64,000 nt of DNA from DASUCS01 sp041166385 (GCA_041166385.1 JBEEFW010000159.1:1-64000); one strand, 5' to 3'. Positions 51,865-60,669 are shown, counted from the first letter of the stretch. Made by a program: numbers and translations. The notes: a model not told the origin generated them from the sequence alone.

Positions 51865-52644
51865 CTACAGACTGTCCATGATCGTTTTGATCAGGGTCTC
51901 GGCTTGCGCGTTCGGGAGGCCGGCGCCGCCGTCGATCACCACGTTCTGACCGGTGATGTACGACGACGCCTCTGAGCACAGGAACGCGAACACGTTCGCG
52001 ACATCGTCGGCCGTGCCGACGCGCTGCAGCGGTGTGCTCGTCTCGGCCGAGGTGAGCCATGACTCGTTCGAGGTGACGAGCGATGTGAGCTGCGTCGCGA
52101 TGAGGCCGGGCGACACGCAGTTCACGCGAATCGTCGGCGCGTACTCGACCGCGGCCGTCATCGTGAGGTTGATGACCGCCGCCTTGGCCGCGGAGTACGG
52201 CGCCTCGCCCGACAACGGCCGAACGCCGTTGAACGACGCGTTGTTGACGATGCTCCCGCCGCCCGCTTCGAGCATCCGGGGGATCACCGCCCGCATGCAA
52301 TGGAACGTGCCCGTGAGGTTCACGCCCATGACGAGCGCCCACTCCTCGTCGCGGTAGCGGTGCAGGGGCTTGTTCATCCCCATCCCGGCGTTGTTGATCA
52401 GGTCGGTGACGTTGCCGAGCTCGTCATAGACCCGCCCGACGGCGCCCTCGACCGCGGCGGCGTCGGCGACGTCACACTCCAGTGCGATTCCGCCGGTGGC
52501 CTCTGCCACCGCGGCGGCGGCCGAGAGATTCCGATCGAGCACGGCCACCCGCGCGCCCTCCGCCGAAAATCGGCGGCAGATGGCTTCGCCGATCCCCGCG
52601 CCTCCGCCCGTGACGATCGCGATGTGTCCGTCGAGTGCACCCAC
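51865..52644 (-). CDS. Short-chain dehydrogenase/reductase
   Basis: 259 residues. Classical SDR: VTGGGAGIGEAICRR for the cofactor, LDRN after strand 2 (NAD preference likely), NNAGMG, catalytic Ser in NNASFNG, and Tyr-x3-Lys as YSAAK. VNCVSPGLIAT and DGGAGLPN end the fold. Substrate unknown. It is divergent from the DksA-like gene by 37 bases. Confidence 0.9.
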   Translation of the reverse strand: MGALDGHIAIVTGGGAGIGEAICRRFSAEGARVAVLDRNLSAAAAVAEATGGIALECDVADAAAVEGAVGRVYDELGNVTDLINNAGMGMNKPLHRYRDEEWALVMGVNLTGTFHCMRAVIPRMLEAGGGSIVNNASFNGVRPLSGEAPYSAAKAAVINLTMTAAVEYAPTIRVNCVSPGLIATQLTSLVTSNESWLTSAETSTPLQRVGTADDVANVFAFLCSEASSYITGQNVVIDGGAGLPNAQAETLIKTIMDSL

Positions 52645-52681
52645 GACGGCGATCCTGCCACGTCGCTACGCTCGCACTCCG

Positions 52682-53050
52682 ATGGAGTCCGACGACGCCC
52701 ACGAACGCCTGACCGAAGAACGCGAACGTCTCCAACACGTTCGAGCGGGATTCGACGCCGATCACCTGCACGACCAGACAGAGGACGAGAGCACGTCCGA
52801 GCTGTCGCACCTGGCGCAGCACTCAGCCGACGTTGCCTCCGAGACCTTCGAACGCGAGAAGGACTTCTCGATCCTGGAGCAGGTCGAAGCCGAGCTGGCC
52901 GACGTCGATCGCGCGCTGCGCCGACTCGACGACGGCACCTATGGCACGTGCGAGGCCTGCGGCCAACCGATCAGCGACGAACGCCTCGAGGCCATGCCGG
53001 CCGCGCGCTTCTGCATCGCGCACCAGGCCGAGGCCGAAGCCAACCTCTGA
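52682..53050 (+). CDS. DksA/TraR-type zinc-finger protein
   Basis: 122 residues from ATG 52682. A long coiled-coil (about 1-80) is followed by GTYGTCEACGQPISDERLEAMPAARFCIAHQ. The C4 zinc finger of the family has become C-x2-C-x17-C-x2-H, since the last Cys is His. DksA-type proteins bind RNA polymerase in its secondary channel. The stop is followed at once by the convergent hydrolase stop. Confidence 0.85.
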   Translation: MESDDAHERLTEERERLQHVRAGFDADHLHDQTEDESTSELSHLAQHSADVASETFEREKDFSILEQVEAELADVDRALRRLDDGTYGTCEACGQPISDERLEAMPAARFCIAHQAEAEANL

Positions 53051-54556
53051 CTACCGGACCGCCCAGCTCGGCGGTCCCATCGACGCGACACACGACGTGT
53101 CGACGGCCGTCGTGGGGGTGGCGAGAAACGATCGGAAGATGATCTCCGGACATTCGGGGCTCGCGAACACCTCGCCGTGTCCCATGCCCGGGAAGAGCAC
53201 GAATGTGGAGTGCGACAACGTTTCGGACGCGTGCTTGGACTGCTCCGGTGGTGTGACTGGGTCGTACTCGCCGGCCAGGACCAACGTCGGGATGTCACTG
53301 CGTACCGCGTCGGTGAATCCGCTCGGCGCGGGCGCAACACCGAAGCTCGTGCATGACACCGTTGTGAACAGCAGCAGCGTGCTCGTCTCCGGGTGATCCG
53401 CGGCAACGCGTTCCGCGTCGCCCTCGTGGATGAATGCGGCCCGGTCGTGGCAGTTCACGGCTGCGGCCTGGGCGGCGGCGAAACTCTCGATGAATCCGAT
53501 CCCCTGGATCGCCAGTTGGTCGATGACGCCGCCGGCGGCGCCCGATTTGAGGAGCTGGATGAGCGACGGAAGCTGCGGGATCAGGTCTGTGTCGTACAAG
53601 GACAGGAAGAGTCCGGCCGCCGCGTCGGAGCCGGTGATGGCTATTGGCGTTGGCTGCTGCGAGACCGGATGCTCGACCGTGCCCTGATACGGCGACGCGT
53701 TCAGCGACCGAATCACCTCGTCGATGTCGGCGCCGAGCGATGGGTACGCGGCGTGGCAACGAGCGTCCTTGGCGCAACCGTCCACCAGTACTTGCTTGAC
53801 GCGTTCATACGTGCTCAGCACTTCGGGAGCCCCAGAACCGACATCCGGCGGCACGACGGAGTCGAGAACGACACTGCGGATGCCCTCCGGGTGAGCGCGC
53901 ATCGTTGTCAACGCGACCATCGTTCCGTACGACACGCCGAACAGGTTCCACTCCTTGATGCCCATCGCGATGCGTAAGTCGTTCACGTCGTCGGCGACCG
54001 TGGCGGTGTTGTACTGATTCAGGTCGACGCCCTGCGCCTGCAAGCGGTCTCGGCACGCGATCAGAGCGTCGTTTCCGATCTTGGCCTCTGCGTCGAATGT
54101 CGCGGCTGCCCCGAGGATCGTGGTCAGCGACGCGCTGACTTCCGAGCACGCGAGCGATGGCTCGGCCGCGCCGGTTCCGCGCTGGTCGAAGACGATCACG
54201 TCGCGGTTGCCGGTTTGGGACTTTCGAAGAAATCGCGCGGTCTCGATCAGCCCCGAACCGCCCGGGCCTCCCGAGAAGTACACGACAGGGTCAGGCGCGG
54301 GATTGGGATCCGCAGTGTGGATGATCGCCACCGGTATGAGCACCTTGCGACCGTCCGGCTTCGACCTGTCCTCGGGCACCGTCAGCAGGCCGCACTCGAC
54401 TCGGGTCTCGGTCGAATTGTTGCAGTCCTGTTTGGCGTAGACCGGCGTGTACTTCGGCGGCGTCGTTGTGGTCGTCGGCTGGCTTGTCGACGTTCCCGAC
54501 GAGCACGCCGCGAGCACGACGAGCGTGATGGCAGCAGCGACGGGTCGGGCTCTCAT
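53051..54556 (-). CDS. Secreted alpha/beta hydrolase (tripeptidyl/proline peptidase-like) lipoprotein
   Basis: 501 residues from ATG 54556. A signal peptide with lipobox VLAAC anchors it outside the membrane. The alpha/beta hydrolase core has FSGGPGGSGL, DQRGTGAAEP, the nucleophile elbow GVSYGT (Ser), the acid in GEYDPVTPPEQ and the His in GMGHGEVF. It matches the TAP-like/SlpD-type peptidases of actinobacteria, which remove tripeptides or proline from peptide N-termini. It overlaps the next gene by ATGA. Confidence 0.9.
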   Translation of the reverse strand: MRARPVAAAITLVVLAACSSGTSTSQPTTTTTPPKYTPVYAKQDCNNSTETRVECGLLTVPEDRSKPDGRKVLIPVAIIHTADPNPAPDPVVYFSGGPGGSGLIETARFLRKSQTGNRDVIVFDQRGTGAAEPSLACSEVSASLTTILGAAATFDAEAKIGNDALIACRDRLQAQGVDLNQYNTATVADDVNDLRIAMGIKEWNLFGVSYGTMVALTTMRAHPEGIRSVVLDSVVPPDVGSGAPEVLSTYERVKQVLVDGCAKDARCHAAYPSLGADIDEVIRSLNASPYQGTVEHPVSQQPTPIAITGSDAAAGLFLSLYDTDLIPQLPSLIQLLKSGAAGGVIDQLAIQGIGFIESFAAAQAAAVNCHDRAAFIHEGDAERVAADHPETSTLLLFTTVSCTSFGVAPAPSGFTDAVRSDIPTLVLAGEYDPVTPPEQSKHASETLSHSTFVLFPGMGHGEVFASPECPEIIFRSFLATPTTAVDTSCVASMGPPSWAVR

Positions 54557-55041
54557 CGTTCGTCGTTCCCCTTGGCGATGAGGAATCCCCTGGCGCGCTC
54601 GGCCTTCGGGTAGCGGTTGACCATCTTCCAGAACCGCGCCGAGTGATTCGCCTCCGCCAGATGGGCCAGTTCGTGCACGAGCACGTAGTCGAGCACCCAC
54701 GCCGGGAAGTCGGCCAGTCGCTCCACGACGCGGATCTCGCGCGTCGCAACAGTGCACGTGGCCCATTGCGTCTTGCGGTTTGGCATCCATGTCACAGCCT
54801 TTGGCGTCGGCAGGTCATAGCGCTTCGCGAGCGTGGCCGCCCGGCTTGCGATGTCTATTCGCCCGCGACTCTCCTGGCGGATGATTCGACCGACAAGATC
54901 GGTGACGTACAGCTCCTCGTCGGCCTTCGACATCCACGCGGGCATCTGCACACGTACGACATCGCCGTCCAAATACGCAGAAACGGTCTTGCGCCGGCGC
55001 TTCGAACGCACGACCTCGACGCGGTACGGGATCGTGCTCAC
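54553..55041 (-). CDS. YgjP/M48-like metallopeptidase-domain protein
   Basis: 162 residues. VLVHELAHLAEANHSARFW gives HExxH at 123-127 plus His133, the zinc site of the YgjP/DUF45 group. WATCTVAT and RKTVSAYLDGDVVRVQMP match the N-terminal part. These small proteins are peptidase-like, but most have no shown substrate. It lies between a histidine phosphatase and a secreted peptidase, each overlapping by 4 bases. Confidence 0.88.
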   Translation of the reverse strand: MSTIPYRVEVVRSKRRRKTVSAYLDGDVVRVQMPAWMSKADEELYVTDLVGRIIRQESRGRIDIASRAATLAKRYDLPTPKAVTWMPNRKTQWATCTVATREIRVVERLADFPAWVLDYVLVHELAHLAEANHSARFWKMVNRYPKAERARGFLIAKGNDER

Positions 55042-55673
55042 AACTGGTCCGGCACGGTGACTGGCGTGCCGTCGTCGTTCACCAACAGGACCCGGTCGCC
55101 GAGCGCGAGCTTGTCATCGTCGATCTCGACCCAGCGGCCCTCGCCGTTGGCCAGACGATGGAACGGGTCGCCGAGGTGGTCCTCGAGTACGTAGATCACC
55201 CCGCCGTGTGTGATGGCCAGCACGTCGCCGTCCGGTACGGCCTCGTGAATTCGCCGCAGTGCGTCGAGCACACGTGCCCGCAGATGTCCGTCGGACTCCC
55301 AGCCGGGCGGCCGCTTCGGCGTGCCCTTCTCCGGAGCGAAGGCGGTGTGCCGGTCCTCGGGCAAGTACCCCGGATACCGCTCGTGAATGTCTTCGCGCGT
55401 GAGCCCTGACCACTCACCGGCATCGCGCTCCCGCAAATCAGCGTCGAGGATCACCGGACCGATCCCGAGCTGCTCGGCGATGATCACCGCGGTCTCGGTC
55501 GCGCGTTGCAGATCGGAGGCGTACACCGCGTCGAGTGAGCCGAGGGAGTGCGCCGCGGCCCGCGCCTGCGCTCGTCCGAGGTCGCTCAAGGGAGGATCGG
55601 CCTGGCCTTGCCACCGGCCCAAGGCGTTCCACTCCGACTGGCCGTGTCGCACGAGCAGGACTCGGCTGGTCAC
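55038..55673 (-). CDS. Histidine phosphatase (phosphoglycerate mutase-like)
   Basis: 211 residues from GTG 55673. Longer frames to 55724 overlap the divergent MaoC gene. LLVRHGQSEWN is the catalytic RHG motif, LRERDAGEWSG has the general acid and AITHGGV the second His. The family includes phosphatases for sugar phosphates and nucleotides. Substrate open. Confidence 0.88.
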   Translation of the reverse strand: MTSRVLLVRHGQSEWNALGRWQGQADPPLSDLGRAQARAAAHSLGSLDAVYASDLQRATETAVIIAEQLGIGPVILDADLRERDAGEWSGLTREDIHERYPGYLPEDRHTAFAPEKGTPKRPPGWESDGHLRARVLDALRRIHEAVPDGDVLAITHGGVIYVLEDHLGDPFHRLANGEGRWVEIDDDKLALGDRVLLVNDDGTPVTVPDQL

Positions 55674-55698
55674 AAAGCCGGACGCTACCGTCTGCCGC

Positions 55699-56541
55699 AT
55701 GCTCCCCATCGACAAGCTCGGCACGCGCTACGCGCCGGCCACCACGGAGATCGACGCCGATCGTGCGAAGGCCTACGCCGCGGCGACGAACGACGACAAC
55801 CCCGCCTACGAGTCGGGCAAGTACGCGCCGCCGGTGTTCGGCGTGGTGCCGACCTGGTCGCAGATGCTCGTCGCGTCCGCCGATGTCATCCCGCCCGAAG
55901 CGATGATGTTCATCGTTCACGGCGAGCAGGACATGCACTTCCATCAGCCGCTGGTTCCCGGCACGACGCTCTCGACGTCGGCCGAGATGTTTGCCTACCG
56001 AGTGGGTGGTTCCGGCACTCGTGTCGTGGTCAAGGTCGACAGCGCCGATGATCGCGGTGAGCCGGTGCTCACGCAGTACGTCACGATCTTCATCCGGGGC
56101 ATGAGCGACGGAGAATCCGGCGGACCGGACAAGCCCGAGCACGACTTTCCCGACGACGCGCGGAGCCGGCCCGCGGGGACGTTCACCATCCATGTCGACG
56201 ACGACCAGACGTTCCGCTATCGCGAAGCGTCAGGCGACGAGATGCCGATCCATCTCGACGACGCGTTCGCGAAGAGCGTCGGCCTCCCCGGCATCATCGC
56301 CCACGGCCTGTGCACGATGGCCATGTGCAGCCAGGCCGTCGTGAAGACCGTCGCCGACGGCGATCCGGCGCGGCTCAAGCGCCTCGCGGTCCGCTTTGCC
56401 GCGAACGTGTTGCCGGGCAACGACATCGACGTGGCGATCTTCGGCGCCGGCACCAAGGATGGCCGCCAGGCATACGCGTTCGAAGCGACATCGGCAGGGG
56501 CGATCGTCGTGAAGAACGGATGGGCCGAGGTGGAGGCATAG
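55699..56541 (+). CDS. MaoC-like (R)-hydratase with two hotdog domains
   Basis: 280 residues from ATG 55699. The first half (about 5-135) is a degenerate hotdog (VFGVVPTWSQML, VHGEQDMHFHQPLVPG). The second half is MaoC: PIHLDDAFAKSVGLPGIIAHGLCTMAM with the catalytic Asp and His. Such double-hotdog proteins hydrate enoyl-thioesters, as in HadAB or HTD2-type enzymes. Its role in fatty-acid or steroid-like degradation is inferred from family only. Confidence 0.85.
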   Translation: MLPIDKLGTRYAPATTEIDADRAKAYAAATNDDNPAYESGKYAPPVFGVVPTWSQMLVASADVIPPEAMMFIVHGEQDMHFHQPLVPGTTLSTSAEMFAYRVGGSGTRVVVKVDSADDRGEPVLTQYVTIFIRGMSDGESGGPDKPEHDFPDDARSRPAGTFTIHVDDDQTFRYREASGDEMPIHLDDAFAKSVGLPGIIAHGLCTMAMCSQAVVKTVADGDPARLKRLAVRFAANVLPGNDIDVAIFGAGTKDGRQAYAFEATSAGAIVVKNGWAEVEA

Positions 56542-56777
56542 CTGTCCTTCGTCTCTTCGCTGCCGCCCGGCAAGCGGCGGGAACCGGCCGCGACGTGATC
56601 GACGGCTCCACGGTGCGCGAGATCCTCGATGGTGCCGTCGCGCGGTATGGCGCCGAGTTCGGCGCGGTGTTGCCGACATGTCGAGTGTGGGTGAACGGCG
56701 AGACCGCCGACTCCGACACGGCCATCGGCGACTCGGACGAAGTCGCGGTGTTGCCGCCCGTGTCAGGGGGCGCGTGA
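56520..56777 (+). CDS. MoaD/ThiS-like sulfur-carrier protein
   Basis: 85 residues from ATG 56520, overlapping the MaoC-like gene by 22 bases. AVLRLFAAARQAAGTGRDVIDGSTVREIL is the MoaD start, and WVNGETADSDTAIGDSDEVAVLPPVSGG the ubiquitin-like end. The C-terminus is Gly-Gly-Ala rather than the free Gly-Gly needed for adenylation. MoaD carries sulfur for molybdopterin or other pathways. No moa gene is nearby. Confidence 0.8.
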   Translation: MGRGGGIAVLRLFAAARQAAGTGRDVIDGSTVREILDGAVARYGAEFGAVLPTCRVWVNGETADSDTAIGDSDEVAVLPPVSGGA

Positions 56778-57667
56778 TGGCAAAGCGACCGGTCAAGAAG
56801 GCCACGCGCAAGGCGCCCGCCAAACGCAAGCCTGTGTGGAAGGAAGTCGAGGAGCGCGAGCAGCGCAAGGTCTCCAGCCGCCTTCGGCAGAACCGCAAGT
56901 ACAAGCGTCGCCGTCTCGCGGTCGTGTACGACGTCAACGGCCCTCGCATCCGCCTCGGCATGGGTTGGTTCGCGCTCACGTTGCTCGCGCTCGCCGGCGG
57001 CCGTTGGACTGTCGCCGCGCTGTACGCCGCGACCGCGGCATTCGCGGCGTTGCAGACGGCGCGTGAGTGGCGCAAAGGCGGTGCGCGGCCTCACCGTCCG
57101 CTCGCTGGCGCGGGCGCGCTCGTGATCGGCTTGACCGGCGCCGTGTCGACCCAGCTCGTCGGTGTCGCCATCCTCGGGTTCGTCGGCGCGGCGCTGTTCG
57201 TGGCGTTCAGTTCGGCCGCGGCATCGCGTGGCAAGTCGAATCCACTGAACGACGCGGCGTTCACGATTCGGTGCGGGCTCTTCGCCGGTTTCGCGGCGGC
57301 GTGCGTTGCCACGACCGCGAGGTACTCGCTGACCGCAGTGGTCGGGCTCGTGTTCATCGTCGCCGCGTACGAGATCGGCGACTACGTCGTCGGCAGCGGT
57401 GCCCACAATCCGTTCGAAGGCCCGGTCGCCGGCGCGACCGCCATCGTCGTGACGACGTTCGCGATCACCGCGATCGGACTCAAGCCGTTCGTGTTCCCCG
57501 GCTCGTTCGCCCTCGCCGGGCTCGCGGCTGCGCTGTGCCCTGCTGGACAAGTGCTCGCGTCGGTCATCCTCCCGAAGGTCGACGCGCCCGCGAGCGCGTT
57601 ACGGCGAATCGACTCGCTGCTCTTGCTCGCGCCGGCGTGGGCCCTGGTCGTGGGCCACCTCGTCTAG
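56777..57667 (+). CDS. CdsA-like membrane protein (phosphatidate cytidylyltransferase family-like)
   Basis: 296 residues from ATG 56777, overlapping the MoaD-like stop. The first 50 residues are very basic (KKATRKAPAKRKP), then about eight helices. The C-terminal part reads VLASVILPKVDAPASALRRIDSLLLLAPAW, close to the G-x-x-D-R-I-D-S-L-L-x-x-P signature of CdsA. The upstream K-R-x-x-K-D part is missing or changed. It could make CDP-diacylglycerol or be a divergent relative. Its stop shares CTAG with the sod stop. Confidence 0.65.
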   Translation: MAKRPVKKATRKAPAKRKPVWKEVEEREQRKVSSRLRQNRKYKRRRLAVVYDVNGPRIRLGMGWFALTLLALAGGRWTVAALYAATAAFAALQTAREWRKGGARPHRPLAGAGALVIGLTGAVSTQLVGVAILGFVGAALFVAFSSAAASRGKSNPLNDAAFTIRCGLFAGFAAACVATTARYSLTAVVGLVFIVAAYEIGDYVVGSGAHNPFEGPVAGATAIVVTTFAITAIGLKPFVFPGSFALAGLAAALCPAGQVLASVILPKVDAPASALRRIDSLLLLAPAWALVVGHLV

Positions 57668-58290
57668 AGGTTCGGGTCCCACTCCGTGGCGCGGGCCGCC
57701 TTGAGCTTCTGCTCGACGTCGTCCCAGTCGAAGATGTTCCAGACCGCGGCGAAGAAGTCGGCCTTCACGTTCTTGTACTGCAAGTAGTACGCGTGCTCCC
57801 ACGCATCGATGGCGAGCAGCGGCATCGTGCCCTGACCGTGGTTGCCCTGGTGGTCGTAGACCTGCTCGATGATGATGCGGTCGCTCGCGGGATCCCACGC
57901 GGCGAGCGCCCAACCGGAGCCCTGGATGGTGCCGGCGGCCTCGCTCATGTGCCGCTTGAAGCGGGTGAAGCCACCGAAGTCGCGATCGAGCTGCTGTGCG
58001 ACGTCGCCGGTCGGCTCACCGCCACCGTTCGGTGACAGGTTCTGCCAGAACAACGAGTGCAGTACGTGGCCCGAGAGGTTGAACGCCAGATCCTTCTGGA
58101 GCTTGTTGATCGCCCCGAAGTCGTCGCTGTCCCGGGCGTCGGCCAACTTCTCGAGGGCAGTGTTGGCCCCCTTCACGTACGCCGCATGATGCTTGTCGTG
58201 ATGGAGCTCCATGATCTGAGCGCTGATGTGAGGCTCGAGCGCGCCGTAGTCGTAGTTGAGGTCGGGGAGCCGGTACACGTCTTCAGCCAT
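57664..58290 (-). CDS. sodA: Superoxide dismutase, Fe/Mn type
   Basis: 208 residues from ATG 58290. Metal ligands are His30, His78, Asp162 and His166 in the order of Fe/Mn SODs (ELHHDKHHAAYV, GHVLHSLFW, IDAWEHAYYLQYKN). DHQGNHGQG carries residues that tune the metal. It dismutes superoxide in the cytoplasm. Mn versus Fe cannot be settled by eye. The gene name is by family. Confidence 0.95.
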   Translation of the reverse strand: MAEDVYRLPDLNYDYGALEPHISAQIMELHHDKHHAAYVKGANTALEKLADARDSDDFGAINKLQKDLAFNLSGHVLHSLFWQNLSPNGGGEPTGDVAQQLDRDFGGFTRFKRHMSEAAGTIQGSGWALAAWDPASDRIIIEQVYDHQGNHGQGTMPLLAIDAWEHAYYLQYKNVKADFFAAVWNIFDWDDVEQKLKAARATEWDPNL

Positions 58291-58382
58291 GCGGACCTGT
58301 CTACCCCTTCGGCTGCGGGTTCCACCCCCCTCAGGCGCGCAGTTCACACCTCTGTAGGCGCGCTGGGGGTAGGTTTCGGCCC

Positions 58383-59147
58383 ATGACGCTCTCGGTGATC
58401 TTCGACAACTTCTTCAAGAGCGGTGGCGGCCTTCAGTTCATGGCCCGCTGGCTGCACGTACTGGTCGGCATCGCCTGGATCGGCTTGCTGTACTTTTTCA
58501 ACTTCGTGCAGACCCCGGCCTACGCCGAGCTCAGTCCCGGGGCGCGCAACGAGGCGTTCGACAAGCTCACCTGGAGAGCGTTGTGGTGGTTCCGCTGGGC
58601 GGCGATGGCCACCTTCGCAATGGGCATCGTGCTGCTCGGCATCTACTCCTCGGACAGCAGTGACTACCTCACCAAGTACACGGGTCCGAGCATCCTCACT
58701 GGCATCCTGTTCGGCGTCACGATGCTGGGCAACGTGTGGATGGTGATCTGGCCGAATCAGCAGATCGTCATCGGCTCGGTGCGCAAGCAGTTGGCCGGCG
58801 GTGAGGCTGATCCCGCGCAGCCAGGAGCAGCCAAGAAGGCGGCGCGCGCGTCACGAGCCAACACGTTCTTCTCGTTCACGATGCTGTGGTTCATGGTGTT
58901 CACCTCGCACTTCGCCGGCCGCTACGCCGACGCCAACAGCGAGCTGAGCAACGTCGCGATCTACTACGTGATCGTGCTCGCCCTGTGGGCCTTCGTCGAG
59001 GCCAACGCTCTCGGCCTCATCGGCGGGCTCGACAGCCCCTTCAACAAGGCCGTCTTCGACAACCACAAGAACACGATCATCTACGGCTTCGTCTACTGGG
59101 CGGTGATCTTCTTCATCGGTTGGGAGATCATCCTCAAGGCTTCTTAA
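58383..59147 (+). CDS. Urate hydroxylase PuuD-like membrane domain protein
   Basis: 254 residues, about seven membrane helices. MARWLHVLVGIAWIGLLYFFNFVQTPAY and the WRALWWFRWAAMATFAMGIVLL helix match the Urate_ox_N (PuuD) family. YADANSELSNVAIYY and NKAVFDNHKNTIIYGFVYWAVIFF close it. In PuuD a C-terminal cytochrome c domain takes the electrons, which this protein lacks. Conserved His residues may bind heme. Activity on urate is not shown by the context. Confidence 0.8.
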   Translation: MTLSVIFDNFFKSGGGLQFMARWLHVLVGIAWIGLLYFFNFVQTPAYAELSPGARNEAFDKLTWRALWWFRWAAMATFAMGIVLLGIYSSDSSDYLTKYTGPSILTGILFGVTMLGNVWMVIWPNQQIVIGSVRKQLAGGEADPAQPGAAKKAARASRANTFFSFTMLWFMVFTSHFAGRYADANSELSNVAIYYVIVLALWAFVEANALGLIGGLDSPFNKAVFDNHKNTIIYGFVYWAVIFFIGWEIILKAS

Positions 59148-59255
59148 GGGCCGCGCTACGGGCGCAACTCGGCGTCGAACCCTCTGGCGGCAGGCTTCGC
59201 CTGCCGGGCCACTGTGTCTCTGGGTCGTCTCGCCTATCGGCTCGACTCCCGGGGG

Positions 59256-59669
59256 TCAGTTCCCACTCGCGCTGGCGCTGCTGGCCGGCGCCTGGGTCAC
59301 CGTCATCTTGGCCTCCATCCCCGCCTCGCGGTGCGTGGGGATGTCACAGAAGATCGTGTACGTGCCCGGTGCAAGGTTGGCCTTGCCGGCCTTGGCCTGA
59401 CCCTTGCTGTTCACCGTCAGCTTGAAGCCACTGACACCATCGATGAGCAGATCGTGTTGCAGCGTGCCGTCGTTGAGGTACGCGATCGTCACGTCGCCGG
59501 AATGCACGCTGTAGTCCGTCTTGTCGAACTTCAACGCGTCGAGGGCGTGCACCGTGAGGTCGGCCTTCGAGATGTCGTCGCTGCCCGTGGATGAGCCACC
59601 CCCGCACGCGGCGAGAGGGAGGGCGATGAGAGTGGCGGCCGCGGCCGTCCGGGCGATCGTCTTCAGCAT
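59256..59669 (-). CDS. Cupredoxin-like lipoprotein
   Basis: 137 residues. Signal peptide with lipobox LAAC. The type-1 copper ligands fit: His in LQHDLL, and Cys, His and Met in IFCDIPTHREAGM. Such small blue-copper proteins carry electrons outside the membrane and could serve the caa3 oxidase (inference). The gene lies alone between PuuD-like and RsiG genes. Confidence 0.85.
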   Translation of the reverse strand: MLKTIARTAAAATLIALPLAACGGGSSTGSDDISKADLTVHALDALKFDKTDYSVHSGDVTIAYLNDGTLQHDLLIDGVSGFKLTVNSKGQAKAGKANLAPGTYTIFCDIPTHREAGMEAKMTVTQAPASSASASGN

Positions 59670-59742
59670 GGGCCGAACGTTAGGGCGTTGCCCTACCGAG
59701 GGCTAACCTGGGACCACTGCCCGTGGGGGCACGAGGGGGTCA

Positions 59743-60282
59743 ATGCTGGTGTCGTCCCAACTCGATCGCATCCTGGGCGCCGAGTATCTCGGAGATCTGG
59801 AACGACGGCCGATGGCCGACGTGCGCACGATGCGAGCCGAATGTCAGGAGATCGAGACCGGCTTGTCGTATTTGCGGCGCCTCGTGCAAGGTCGCCTCGA
59901 CATCGTCGGAGCCGAGTCGCAACGCCGGCGCGAGGGGGCTGAGCCCGGCGACCTCGCTGATCTCATCAGCCAACTGCCCGAGATCCTGTCCGACCGCACC
60001 CGCAACCCCGGCTTCGGCCGGCTGCCGCAGCTGCTCGCTCCCGGCGACGTCGACGCCGAGCTCACGGCGCGGCTCGACGAGATCATGGGCGACCACGATC
60101 TCGAGACGCTGCCGACGCTCGATTCCGACGAGCTCGACCGGGTGCACGACGAGCTCGAGGCGCTCGAGCGGGAGATCTCCGCTCGCCGGCGCCAGTTCTT
60201 CGATCGGATCGACACGCTGCAAGCAGAGGTCACCCGTCGGTATCGCACCGGTGAAGCCTCGGTGGAGTCGTTGTTGCAATGA
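59743..60282 (+). CDS. rsiG: RsiG-like c-di-GMP-dependent anti-sigma factor
   Basis: 179 residues. The start YLGDLERRPMADVRTMRAE leads into the c-di-GMP motif E38-x3-S42-x2-R45-x3-Q49-x3-D53 (ETGLSYLRRLVQGRLD). A second copy near 142-157 reads E-x3-S-x2-R-x3-F-x3-D, so one position is lost. RRYRTGEASVESLLQ ends the protein as in Streptomyces RsiG, which holds sigma-WhiG when c-di-GMP is bound. It is coupled by ATGA to a receiver gene. No sigma gene is in the window. Confidence 0.9.
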   Translation: MLVSSQLDRILGAEYLGDLERRPMADVRTMRAECQEIETGLSYLRRLVQGRLDIVGAESQRRREGAEPGDLADLISQLPEILSDRTRNPGFGRLPQLLAPGDVDAELTARLDEIMGDHDLETLPTLDSDELDRVHDELEALEREISARRRQFFDRIDTLQAEVTRRYRTGEASVESLLQ

Positions 60283-60662
60283 GCGACCAGGGTGCGGTCA
60301 AGCGAGTGGTGCTGGTCGTCGACGACGACTCGGCGATTCGGCGCGTGGTGCGCACGGTGTTGGAGGCCGACAACTTCGAGGTCGTCGAGGCCGCTGATGG
60401 TCCGGCGGCGCTGCTGCTGCTCGACGCCATCAACGGCCGCGGCCCCGAGGCCGTCGTGCTCGACATCATGATGCCCGGCATCGACGGCATCGAGGTGTGC
60501 CGGCGCATCGACCACGAGCGCGTCAAGGTCATCATGCTCTCGGCGCGTGACGATGCCGATACGCGCGATCGCGCGGCGAAGGCCGGGGCCGACGCGTACC
60601 TCACGAAGCCCTTCTCGGCGATCGAGTTGCTCGACGCCGTGGAGAAGCTCACGCCGTCATGA
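60279..60662 (+). CDS. Single-domain response regulator
   Basis: 127 residues, a bare receiver domain. VVLVVDDDSAIRRVV has the acidic pocket, VVLDIMMPGIDG the phosphoacceptor Asp, MLSARDDAD the Ser and AYLTKPFS the Lys. It overlaps rsiG by 4 bases and lies 8 bases upstream of the HD-GYP gene, so a histidine kinase elsewhere may feed both c-di-GMP players. Confidence 0.95.
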   Translation: MSDQGAVKRVVLVVDDDSAIRRVVRTVLEADNFEVVEAADGPAALLLLDAINGRGPEAVVLDIMMPGIDGIEVCRRIDHERVKVIMLSARDDADTRDRAAKAGADAYLTKPFSAIELLDAVEKLTPS

Positions 60663-60669
60663 GACGCGG

